Positions 8,024 through 13,630 of a stretch of DNA of 13,630 nucleotides are shown piece by piece. The stretch comes from Candidatus Aminicenantota bacterium (GTDB lineage: Bacteria > Acidobacteriota > UBA4820 > DSQY01): assembly GCA_027365515.1 (NCBI GenBank), contig DAHXMK010000005.1:1-13630 (forward strand), read 5' to 3'. The translations under genes and the position numbers were made by a program. Below the pieces are notes generated by a model. That model searched no databases and was not told where the DNA came from. It saw only the letters and a list, made by a program, of their open reading frames with translations. The number at the start of each line of letters is the position of its first letter. The stretch's first letter is position 1.

Positions 8024-8051
8024 GTATGAAGGATGAGGTATGAAGGATGAA
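8024..8051. repeat. Four tandem degenerate heptamers (GKATGAR)
   Basis: The units are GTATGAA, GGATGAG, GTATGAA and GGATGAA, with no bases between them. They also read as two 14-bp units differing at one base. They lie in the non-coding gap between the 154-residue protein gene and the SPFH gene. Confidence 0.8.
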
Positions 8052-8081
8052 GCTCGGCATGGTTGCGCGTATTCATGGACG

Positions 8082-8116
8082 CTTCACCCCTCGCCATCTG
8101 CCTTTTGCCTTTCGCC
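8082..8116. repeat. Five tandem degenerate heptamers (consensus NTTYGCC)
   Basis: The units are CTTCACC, CCTCGCC, ATCTGCC, TTTTGCC and TTTCGCC, with no gaps. The array ends one base before the stop codon of the 154-residue protein gene. It differs in sequence from the array at 8024-8051 but has the same 7-bp unit length, in the same 118-bp gap. I see no clear gene, promoter or terminator in that gap. Confidence 0.65.
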
Positions 8117-8117
8117 A

Positions 8118-8582
8118 TCAAGGAGCGTCGAAAAGCGTTTTTCGCTGGGAGAAAATCTCCTGGGCGCTCGCGGCCGCCGAAGAGGCGCCGGCTACGTCGC
8201 CCGCCGAAACGGCCTTGTCGAGCTGTTCGATAGAGGAGGCCAGCGCCAGGTCCTTCGAGTAGATCGCGTCCAACTCCGGCTCCTTGATCTTGAGCTGGTC
8301 GAAAACCCCCGTGTAGCCGTAGGTGGCGAAGCGGATCGAATCGCCGAGCTGCTGAAGCTTTCTCTGGAGGAGCCCCACGTCGTTGAGCGCCGCAAGGTTG
8401 CCCTGGTTCGTAAGCGCGAGCTTCACGTCGTCGAGCTTGCCTCGGATCATGTCAACGCGGCCGCCCAAGTACTCGCGTAACCGCTTGTCGGTCTCGCGCC
8501 TGTCCTCCCTGGCTCTGTAGCCGGAGAGGCCCGGAATGACGTCGGCGAACTTTTCAAGGAAGTTCTTCTCGCTCTTCTCCAT
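8118..8582 (-). CDS. Small helical protein of unknown function in the SPFH cassette
   Basis: This 154-residue protein has no signal peptide, membrane segment or cysteine. It looks mainly helical. There is a charged N-terminal block (GLSGYRAREDRRETDKRL, residues 18-35), a heptad-like middle (residues 40-85), a short aromatic motif FATYGYTGVFD (85-95), and an Ala/Ser-rich stretch (about 125-142). I recall similar proteins with GYxxRExRRxxDK and YGYxGxFD motifs next to SPFH genes, but no function. A partner or adaptor for the SPFH protein is an inference from gene order. AGGGAGG precedes the ATG with a 5-base spacer, and the upstream gene ends 10 bp before it, so translation is probably coupled. 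Confidence 0.75.
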   Translation of the reverse strand: MEKSEKNFLEKFADVIPGLSGYRAREDRRETDKRLREYLGGRVDMIRGKLDDVKLALTNQGNLAALNDVGLLQRKLQQLGDSIRFATYGYTGVFDQLKIKEPELDAIYSKDLALASSIEQLDKAVSAGDVAGASSAAASAQEIFSQRKTLFDAP

Positions 8583-8592
8583 GGAAGCCTCC

Positions 8593-9306
8593 CTAGTGCG
8601 TGTCGCCGGCCTTCCGCAGAAGATGGACGGCGCGCCTCGCGGTCTTGATCATCTTGATGATATCTTTGTCCGTGGTGAATTTGGTCACCTGAATGTTGAG
8701 GACAATCTGGTATCCGGTGTGGCGGATGCGAATCCCCGTGTCGCCGCCGAGTTCCTCTCCGGCGGCGGCCGCCGCCTTGAGAAGCTCGCTGCTGGGCCCT
8801 TCTTTTCCGGCTTCGCCATGTTCGCCCGGAAGCGCCTCCTGCGGCTCGTCGGCGATCGGCGCGTTGGCTCCCTCCACGGCGAGCGCGATCCCCGATTCCT
8901 GGCTCAAGTACTGGAAAAGGGGAAAGGCCGAGTTAACGACCCTTTCGCTCAACTCGTAAACCTTCTGAAAGTGGCCTCGCACCGATTCGATGTTGGGCTG
9001 TGGCAGCTTCACCTTGTTGAAGAAATCGGAATAGGCTTCCTTTACGATGCGCTGTTGTCCGGCCAGATCGGGATTGTCCCTGCTGTAAGCCTTGTAGCGC
9101 TCGGTCAGCCGGTCCTTGACGTCGAGGATTCCAAGGTACCTGAGCGCGGCCATCGCCGGATAGATGAGATGCGCGGATATCCCTCGCTTGTGAAGCTCGT
9201 CCCTGGTTATGACCTGGCCCTCGTTGTGAACCTGCAAGCTGTCGAGGACCGCCCTCAAACCCTTGCGGGGAACGTATGGCGGAGTGTCGGTATGCTGTCT
9301 TGCCAT
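8593..9306 (-). CDS. DUF5343-like protein, first gene of the SPFH cassette
   Basis: This 237-residue cytoplasmic protein (from the ATG at 9306) begins with PPYVPRKGLRAVLDSLQ (9-25). Residues 31-76 look like a winged-helix unit: ITRDELHKRGISAHLIYPAM, then LRYLGILD and LTERYKAYSRD. This matches my recollection of DUF5343, a family of unknown function with a DNA-binding-like fold. An acidic, low-complexity linker (about 145-190) leads to a final strand-helix piece (QIVLNIQVTKFTTDKD, then IIKMIKTARRAV). It could be a regulator of the cassette or a structural partner; neither is shown. A TTG at 9324 extends the frame by 6 codons, but the GGGAGG ribosome site overlaps that TTG and lies 10 bases before the ATG, so I use the ATG. 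Confidence 0.72.
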   Translation of the reverse strand: MARQHTDTPPYVPRKGLRAVLDSLQVHNEGQVITRDELHKRGISAHLIYPAMAALRYLGILDVKDRLTERYKAYSRDNPDLAGQQRIVKEAYSDFFNKVKLPQPNIESVRGHFQKVYELSERVVNSAFPLFQYLSQESGIALAVEGANAPIADEPQEALPGEHGEAGKEGPSSELLKAAAAAGEELGGDTGIRIRHTGYQIVLNIQVTKFTTDKDIIKMIKTARRAVHLLRKAGDTH

Positions 9307-9316
9307 CTTTAAGATG

Positions 9317-9322
9317 CCTCCC
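9317..9322 (-). promoter_or_regulatory. Ribosome binding site deciding the start of the DUF5343-like gene
   Basis: GGGAGG on the - strand lies 10 bases before the ATG at 9306. It overlaps the alternative TTG (9322-9324), which would have no room for its own site. Confidence 0.65.
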
Positions 9323-9338
9323 AAGTCAAGGCTGGTTT

Positions 9339-9367
9339 AGCCTACCAATCCTTCATCTTCGTGTCAA
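9339..9367 (-). promoter_or_regulatory. Sigma-70-type promoter of the SPFH cassette, -35 box over the secA stop
   Basis: On the - strand TTGACA (9367-9362) is followed by exactly 17 bases and TAGGCT (9344-9339). TGG just before the -10 box makes it an extended -10. The secA stop codon TGA lies inside TTGACA. Transcription would begin near 9332, giving a leader of about 26 bases that includes the GGGAGG site. The cassette can thus be expressed independently of secA, although read-through is possible because I see no terminator between them. Confidence 0.6.
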
Positions 9368-12027
9368 GCGTTGGCGCCGTGGCACTTCTTGTACTTCTTT
9401 CCAGAGCCGCAGGGGCACGGATCGTTGCGCCCCACTTTCTCTTCTTTTCGCACGACCGGCTTCACGCTCTTTGCTTCTTTTTCGGGGGCGGAGTAAGAGT
9501 AGGAGCGTTCCCTGCGCTGCACCTGGCGCTCCTCCTGCTGCACGGCCGGCTCCATGAGCATGAGGTAGCGGACCATCTCCTCCTCCATCCTGTCGAGAAG
9601 GGAAGTGAAGGTCTCGTAGCCTTCCCGCTTGTATTCGACGAGCGGGTCGCGCTGTCCGTATGCCCTCAGGCCGATGCCCTCCTTCAGGTGGTCCATCGTT
9701 AGAAGGTGGTCCTTCCATTGGTTGTCGAGGACCTGCAACATAACGAGGCGCTCGTATTCGCGCATAAGCTCGGGGCCGAGGCGCGCCTCCTTGTCTTTGT
9801 ACTTGCGCTGTATCGCGTCGCGCAGAGCCGCCTGGAACTGATCCGGGCGGACGGTCTCGTCCACTGGTGGCGTGGTTGCGATATCAATGCCGAAGAAGTG
9901 GAGGACCTGCGTCTTGAGCCCCTCCATATTCCATTGCGACGGCGGGGCGTCGGGGAGAGCGTACTCGCCGATGAGCCATTCGAGGATGGAATCGGACGTC
10001 TCGAATAGGTACTCCTTCAGTTCCTCTTTTGCGAGGACTCGCTTTCGCAAGCCGTATATCGTCTCGCGCTGCTTGTTCATCACGTCGTCGTATTCGAGGA
10101 GGTGCTTGCGGATCTCGAAGTTGCGGGCCTCGACGGAAGTCTGCGCACGCTCGATGGACTTAGTGACCCACGGGTGCTCGATGGGGACGCCCTCCTCCAT
10201 CCCGAGCTTGCCCATCATGTTCTTGAGCCTGTCTCCGCCGAAAAGCCGCATCAGGTCGTCTTCAAGGGAGAGGTAGAAGCGCGACGAGCCGGGGTCTCCC
10301 TGGCGGCCGGCGCGTCCGCGCAACTGGTTGTCTATGCGCCGCGACTCATGGCGTTCGGTGCCGAGGATGTGAAGGCCGCCGAGGCCGACCACCTCCTCGT
10401 GCTCGCGGTCGAAGACTTCTCGGTATTGAACCAATAATTTCGCGTACTCCTCGGGTTTCTCTTCCGGGTCGGCTTTCGCCTTCGCCTGGCCTTCTGGATT
10501 GCCTCCCAGCAGAATGTCCGTGCCGCGGCCGGCCATGTTCGTCGCGATGGTGACGGCTCCCTTGCGGCCTGCCTGGGCGACGATCTCGGCCTCCTTCTCG
10601 TGATACTTGGCGTTGAGCACGACGTGGGAGATGCCACGGCGCTTAAGAAGGGCGCTCATCCTCTCGCTCTTCTCGATAGAGACCGTGCCCACGAGCACGG
10701 GCTGTCCCTTTTCATGTCGCTCGGCTATCTCGTCGGCCGCCGCCTCCCATTTCTCCTTTTCGGTTCTGTAAACGAGGTCGGCGTTATCCTTGCGCACCAT
10801 CGGCTTGTTGGTCGGGATGACGGTCACGTCGAGTTTGTATATCTTGTCGAACTCGGCCGCCTCGGTGTCGGCGGTGCCAGTCATGCCGCAGAGCTTCTCG
10901 TAGAGGCGGAAGTAATTCTGGAAGGTGATCGTGGCCAGCGTCTGGTTCTCGGCCTGTATCTTGACGTTCTCCTTGGCTTCGATGGCCTGGTGGAGGCCGT
11001 CGCTCCAGCGCCTGCCAGGCATGACGCGCCCGGTGAACTCGTCAACGATGACGACCTCGCCGTCCTTGACCATGTACTCCACGTCCTTGTGGTAGAGCTT
11101 GTGCGCCATGAGCGCCTGGTTGAGGCAGTGGAGAATCTCCATGTTCGCCGGGTCGTAGAGGTTTTGGAGGTTCAGCATCTTCTCGCAGCGGGCTATGCCA
11201 TCCTCGGTAAGAGTGGCCGTGCGCTGTTTTTCGTCCACCTGAAAGTCTTTCTCTTTTTGCAGGCTCGGTATCAGGCTGTTCGCCGCGTAATACTTGTCAA
11301 CCCGCTCTTCCGAAGGGCCGGAGATGATGAGCGGAGTGCGCGCCTCGTCAATCAGGATCGAGTCCACCTCGTCAACGACCGCGAAGTGGTGGCCCCGCTG
11401 GACCATGTCAGCGATCCTGTATTTCATGTTGTCTCTCAAGTAGTCGAAGCCGAACTCGTTGTTCTGGCCGTAAGTCACGTCGCAGTTGTAGGCCTTCTGG
11501 CGCTCCTCGTTTCCCATCTCCTGCTGGATGCAGCCAACGGTGAGACCGAGAAAGCGGTAAACCTGTCCCATCCAGTCGGCGTCGCGCCTGGCGAGGTAAT
11601 CGTTCACCGTGACGACGTGGACTCCCCGTCCGGTCAAGGCATTCAGATAGACCGGAAGGACGGCGACGAGCGTTTTGCCTTCGCCCGTCTTCATTTCGGC
11701 GATCTTTCCCTGATGCAGGACGACGCCGCCGACCACTTGGACGTCGAAGGGGCGCATTCCAAGAGTCCTACACGATGCCTCTCTCGCGACTGCGAAGGCC
11801 TCGGGAAGAATCTGGTCCAGCGCCTCCTGCTGGCTGAGCCCGCCGCTCATCGAACTCTCGATGCGCTGCTTCAACGAGGCGGTCTTCTCGCGAAGCCCTT
11901 CATCGGAAAGCGGCCGAAGCTTCGGCTCCCATTCCGAAACCTGGAAGACGAGAGGTTGGATTGCTTTCACGTCACGGTCGTGCTTGGTTCCGAACAGCGT
12001 AGCAAGTGTTTTGTCAATCACGCTCAT
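9364..12027 (-). CDS. secA: Preprotein translocase ATPase SecA
   Basis: This is a full-length SecA of 887 residues (E. coli: 901), the ATPase motor that drives secreted proteins through SecYEG at the inner membrane. The Walker A motif MKTGEGKT is at 112-119 and the DEAD-type VDEVDS at 218-223, followed by LIDEARTPLIISGP. The second motor domain carries NMAGRGTDILLGGNPE and NQLRGRAGRQGDPGSSRF. The C-terminal zinc/SecB-binding motif has C871, C873, C882 and H883 (CPCGSGKKYKKCH). The frame extends upstream to a TTG at 12063, but the ATG at 12027 fits the family N-terminus (MSVIDKTLATLFGTKHDRD) and has GGAGA seven bases upstream. The M23 peptidase gene lies upstream in the same direction, an order I recall from several proteobacteria. 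No key residue appears to be missing. Confidence 0.98.
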   Translation of the reverse strand: MSVIDKTLATLFGTKHDRDVKAIQPLVFQVSEWEPKLRPLSDEGLREKTASLKQRIESSMSGGLSQQEALDQILPEAFAVAREASCRTLGMRPFDVQVVGGVVLHQGKIAEMKTGEGKTLVAVLPVYLNALTGRGVHVVTVNDYLARRDADWMGQVYRFLGLTVGCIQQEMGNEERQKAYNCDVTYGQNNEFGFDYLRDNMKYRIADMVQRGHHFAVVDEVDSILIDEARTPLIISGPSEERVDKYYAANSLIPSLQKEKDFQVDEKQRTATLTEDGIARCEKMLNLQNLYDPANMEILHCLNQALMAHKLYHKDVEYMVKDGEVVIVDEFTGRVMPGRRWSDGLHQAIEAKENVKIQAENQTLATITFQNYFRLYEKLCGMTGTADTEAAEFDKIYKLDVTVIPTNKPMVRKDNADLVYRTEKEKWEAAADEIAERHEKGQPVLVGTVSIEKSERMSALLKRRGISHVVLNAKYHEKEAEIVAQAGRKGAVTIATNMAGRGTDILLGGNPEGQAKAKADPEEKPEEYAKLLVQYREVFDREHEEVVGLGGLHILGTERHESRRIDNQLRGRAGRQGDPGSSRFYLSLEDDLMRLFGGDRLKNMMGKLGMEEGVPIEHPWVTKSIERAQTSVEARNFEIRKHLLEYDDVMNKQRETIYGLRKRVLAKEELKEYLFETSDSILEWLIGEYALPDAPPSQWNMEGLKTQVLHFFGIDIATTPPVDETVRPDQFQAALRDAIQRKYKDKEARLGPELMREYERLVMLQVLDNQWKDHLLTMDHLKEGIGLRAYGQRDPLVEYKREGYETFTSLLDRMEEEMVRYLMLMEPAVQQEERQVQRRERSYSYSAPEKEAKSVKPVVRKEEKVGRNDPCPCGSGKKYKKCHGANA

Positions 12028-12050
12028 GCAGGCTCTCCGCGCAGTGGGAC

Positions 12051-12080
12051 AGCATAACCCCAACGGCCCAAAAAATCCAG
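12051..12080 (-). promoter_or_regulatory. Weak candidate promoter of secA
   Basis: On the - strand TATGCT (12056-12051) matches four of six bases of the -10 consensus and lies about 24 bases before the secA ATG. At 17-18 bases upstream only poor -35 matches (TGGATT) are present, and they fall inside the terminator-like sequence. secA needs some promoter here if the terminator works; this is the best I can see. Confidence 0.25.
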
Positions 12081-12091
12081 CCGCTTCGGCT
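12070..12091 (-). terminator. Probable intrinsic terminator between the M23 gene and secA
   Basis: On the - strand AGCCG (12091-12087), a three-base loop and CGGCT (12083-12079) are followed by GGA and six T (12075-12070). The stem is short (5 bp) but GC-rich. Without the adjacent insertion it would lie about 28 bases after the M23 stop codon, a normal place for that gene's terminator. Confidence 0.5.
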
Positions 12092-12093
12092 TA

Positions 12094-12123
12094 GGGCCTA
12101 TCCCTCAATAAGGTGCGGCCGCG
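12094..12123 (+). repeat. Terminal inverted repeat, secA side
   Basis: This 30-base end begins GGGCCTATCCCT and finishes GGCCGCG. It matches the other end reversed with four mismatches (positions 13, 18, 22 and 23 of the repeat). Confidence 0.8.
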
Positions 12124-12387
12124 ACGGAAGCCAGCCGTGATGCATGGCGCGAAAGCGAGCGACGTGCGATGTGGTGCATCGGCCGAGCGAGCTGACAAAG
12201 CCAGGCGCGCGGCCAGTCCGAAGGACAAACCAAGCGCCCGCCAAGGCTTTGCCTGCGGGGGCGAGAAAGATGGCCCCGTCCCTCCGGGCGCGGGCGGCGG
12301 GCTTCGCATTACTGCGTTGGCCTCCCTTGAAAGGGCACCACCCTTCCTGCGGTCGGCCGCCTTGTCCTGCTCGCCCGGCGCCACGCG

Positions 12388-12417
12388 CGCGGCCATACCC
12401 TATTTAGGGATAGGCCC
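12388..12417 (-). repeat. Terminal inverted repeat, M23 side
   Basis: This is the reverse-complement partner of 12094-12123. Reading inward from 12417 it gives GGGCCTATCCCT, then AAATAGGG, and ends GGCCGCG. Confidence 0.8.
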
Positions 12418-12442
12418 TTAGTCACCGTTTGTCCCGCCGTGA

Positions 12443-13354
12443 TCAGTAGAGGAGGTACGGCTTCGGGTTCACGGCCTGTCCCTGGCGGTGAACTTCGTAG
12501 TGGAGGTGGGCGCCAGTCGTCCGGCCGCTCGTGCCCACCAGGCCGATCTTCTGCCACCGCTTGACCTTCTGTCCGGGCTTGACGAGGATCTTGCTCAAGT
12601 GGCCGTAAAGGGTGGCGATGCCGTTTCCGTGGCTGATGATTATGCAGTTGCCGTACCCTTGCTTCCAGCCGGTTTCGACGACCAGCCCGTCGGCCGGAGC
12701 TTGCACCGGGCTTCCATAGGGCGCGGCGATATCGTAGCCTGGGTGGAAAGCCGGCTCCCCGTCAATGGGATCGTCCCGGTGGCCGAAGCCTGAAGCAAGA
12801 AATCCCTTGACGGGCCAGATAGAAGGCGTGTGGGCGAGCATGTCAAGGTGAGGCGCGAGAACGCCTACCAAGTTATCCGTGGCGTCGGCCACTTCATTCG
12901 CTTCCTTGCTGAAGCCGGCGATCTTGGAACCTAACTCATTGGGATTAGCTGAATTTCCTTCGGGAATCATGTCGGACGAGCTGGGGCCGCCCATGCCGGC
13001 GACGTTTGGAAGCTGAAGGTTCTGCTGCCTGGCCAGCTCCTGCATCTGGGCAAGCTTGTGTTCGCTTTGGCTCAATCGGCGCTGAGCATCGCCTAACGCC
13101 TGGTTCATCTGGACGAACTCGCGCTCGACCGCCGCTTTTTCCTTTTCAACGGCCCTGGCGCGGGCCATCACCGAGCCGTGCCAGATGGCGAGAGCGACGA
13201 ACCCAACGTTGCCAAGAACGAGCAGGCCAGAGGTCGTGCCGATGACCCAGAGGTGCCTCTTGACTTGGAACCATTCAAGAATGCGGTTGTGGTACTGCTT
13301 GCCGTCCTCGCGAAGAACCAGGATGTGGTAACGTTTGCTCTTCATCCCGCTCAT
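12443..13354 (-). CDS. Membrane-anchored M23 (LytM-type) peptidoglycan endopeptidase
   Basis: This 303-residue protein (from the ATG at 13354) has a short basic N-terminus and one membrane segment (about residues 35-59). A coiled-coil-like stretch (about 65-115) and a Pro/Gly/Ser/Asn-rich linker follow, then a C-terminal M23 domain (about 180-303). The zinc and catalytic residues are present: HPGYD (H204, D208), YGHLS (H252) and GAHLHYEVH (H283 and H285). Such proteins cut peptide cross-links in the periplasmic cell wall, or act as division regulators when inactive; the intact motifs favour an active enzyme. Four in-frame ATGs lie at the start (13363, 13360, 13354, 13345). AAGGA at 13367-13363 sits 8 bases before the one at 13354, which I chose. 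The gene is upstream of and co-directional with secA, now separated from it by an insertion. Confidence 0.9.
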   Translation of the reverse strand: MSGMKSKRYHILVLREDGKQYHNRILEWFQVKRHLWVIGTTSGLLVLGNVGFVALAIWHGSVMARARAVEKEKAAVEREFVQMNQALGDAQRRLSQSEHKLAQMQELARQQNLQLPNVAGMGGPSSSDMIPEGNSANPNELGSKIAGFSKEANEVADATDNLVGVLAPHLDMLAHTPSIWPVKGFLASGFGHRDDPIDGEPAFHPGYDIAAPYGSPVQAPADGLVVETGWKQGYGNCIIISHGNGIATLYGHLSKILVKPGQKVKRWQKIGLVGTSGRTTGAHLHYEVHRQGQAVNPKPYLLY

Positions 13355-13362
13355 CGTCATCA

Positions 13363-13367
13363 TCCTT
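13363..13367 (-). promoter_or_regulatory. Ribosome binding site deciding the M23 start
   Basis: AAGGA on the - strand runs into the first ATG at 13363, too close to serve it. It is 8 bases from the ATG at 13354. Confidence 0.5.
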
Positions 13368-13404
13368 GGCGAAAGGAGGCGGCCGTGCTACCCGCCACTT
13401 AACT

Positions 13405-13433
13405 AGACTATCACCGGGCGACACCCTCGTCAA
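13405..13433 (-). promoter_or_regulatory. Sigma-70-type promoter of the M23 peptidase gene
   Basis: On the - strand TTGACG (13433-13428), 17 bases, then TAGTCT (13410-13405). TGA immediately before the -10 box gives an extended -10. The start of transcription would be near 13398, about 44 bases before the chosen ATG. It has the same layout as the promoter at 9339-9367. Confidence 0.65.
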
Positions 13434-13549
13434 GCCCATCAAAACCCTTGCGGGGAGAAGAGTTGGCCGGCGAGCGGGCGCTCGCTTCGCGCCGAGCGCG
13501 AGGCCTTTCTCCATGAAGGAAATGGGCGCCGTGCGACATGGGATTATCT

Positions 13550-13577
13550 TTGGGATGCGCGCGAGTTGGGCTATAAT
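13550..13577 (+). promoter_or_regulatory. Sigma-70-type promoter reading out of the window to the right
   Basis: TTGGGA (13550-13555), a 16-base spacer, then a perfect TATAAT (13572-13577). Transcription would begin near 13584. It diverges from the M23 gene. Confidence 0.55.
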
Positions 13578-13586
13578 AATTTTGCA

Positions 13587-13630
13587 GTGGCCTCGAACGG
13601 CCGCGTGGAACCTGACTGGAATCGCTGGAT
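13587..13630 (+). CDS. Possible start of a GTG-initiated, perhaps leaderless gene (3' end outside window)
   Basis: A GTG at 13587 opens a frame that stays open to the window edge, giving (V/M)ASNGRVEPDWNRW. It lies 10 bases after the -10 box, so the transcript would have almost no leader, and no ribosome site is visible. Fourteen codons are too few to recognise a family. The true gene may start further right. Confidence 0.3.
   Translation, partial: MASNGRVEPDWNRW

Larger units (their letters stand above)
12094..12417. mobile_element. MITE-like insertion, 324 bp, with terminal inverted repeats and TTA target duplication
   Basis: The two ends match as inverted repeats: the first 12 bases (GGGCCTATCCCT) are identical, and 26 of the first 30 match. 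TTA flanks both sides (12091-12093 and 12418-12420), as a 3-bp target-site duplication. The inside is GC-rich, about 260 bp, and shows no transposase; the one long open frame across it (12113-12421) has an Arg/Ala/Pro-rich product that looks like non-coding translation. A TNA-type duplication is known for part of the IS5 family, so this may be a non-autonomous derivative of such an element, but the family is inferred only from the duplication. It starts 22 bp after the M23 stop codon and ends 66 bp before the secA start. Confidence 0.78.

Noticed and set aside
9328..9344. AGGCT/AGCCT hairpin after the secA stop as a terminator
   Set aside because: The stem is only 5 bp and no T run follows on the - strand. 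Part of it is better explained as the -10 box of the cassette promoter.
10600..12057. A 485-codon open frame on the + strand opposite secA
   Set aside because: secA is certain on the other strand. Long antisense frames are expected in GC-rich genes, and the product is a Leu/Val/His/Arg-rich sequence without a recognisable domain.
12113..12421. A 102-codon frame across the MITE-like element
   Set aside because: It covers the terminal repeat, has no ribosome site, and its Arg/Ala/Pro-rich product resembles no transposase. Frames on both strands are equally open because of high GC.
13470..13499. GC-rich inverted repeats (GCGAGC/GCTCGC and neighbours) upstream of the M23 gene
   Set aside because: There is no T run, and short GC palindromes are frequent in DNA of this composition. 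No regulator site could be recognised.
1..13630. tRNA, rRNA, CRISPR array or complete insertion sequence
   Set aside because: I looked for tRNA-like ends, rRNA-like conserved stretches, regular direct repeats with spacers, and transposase motifs on both strands, and saw none.

Overview
The window is GC-rich and looks like a chromosomal segment of a Gram-negative (diderm) bacterium. The evidence is a lipid A L-Ara4N (arn-type) gene set, a full-length SecA with a C-terminal zinc motif, and a membrane-anchored M23 (LytM) peptidase directly upstream of secA. I cannot assign a phylum from the sequence. An arnA split into two genes argues against a typical enterobacterium; a deltaproteobacterial-like or candidate-phylum lineage is only a guess.

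Left half, + strand (1-6762): one tightly packed, probably co-transcribed block. It starts with the C-terminal end of an ArnA-type formyltransferase (cut by the window edge). Next come a separate ArnA-type UDP-glucuronate decarboxylase, an ArnD-type deformylase with an unusual N-terminal extension, and two exported proteins of the DUF3857/transglutaminase-like class. The second exported protein keeps a complete Cys-His-Asp triad; the first has lost all three residues at the aligned positions. Gaps between genes are 3 to 60 bp, each gene has a Shine-Dalgarno sequence, and a Rho-independent terminator closes the block at 6828-6870.

Middle, - strand (6869-9306): a three-gene cassette. In transcription order it encodes a DUF5343-like protein, a small helical protein of unknown function, and an SPFH/Band-7 protein ending in three near-identical zinc ribbons. 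A good extended -10 promoter has its -35 box over the stop codon of secA. The gap between the second and third genes holds two arrays of degenerate 7-bp repeats.

Right, - strand (9364-13354): an M23 peptidase gene, then a 324-bp insertion with 30-bp terminal inverted repeats and a TTA target duplication (MITE-like, no transposase), then a short intrinsic terminator, then secA. The insertion sits between the peptidase gene and the terminator that probably once followed it directly. The peptidase has a clear promoter of the same design as the cassette promoter. At the right edge a consensus TATAAT on the + strand lies just before a possible GTG start, perhaps a leaderless gene that continues outside the window.

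The best candidates for something undescribed are the DUF5343 / 154-aa protein / SPFH-zinc-ribbon cassette, and the pairing of a triad-less with a triad-intact transglutaminase-like protein at the end of an arn operon.
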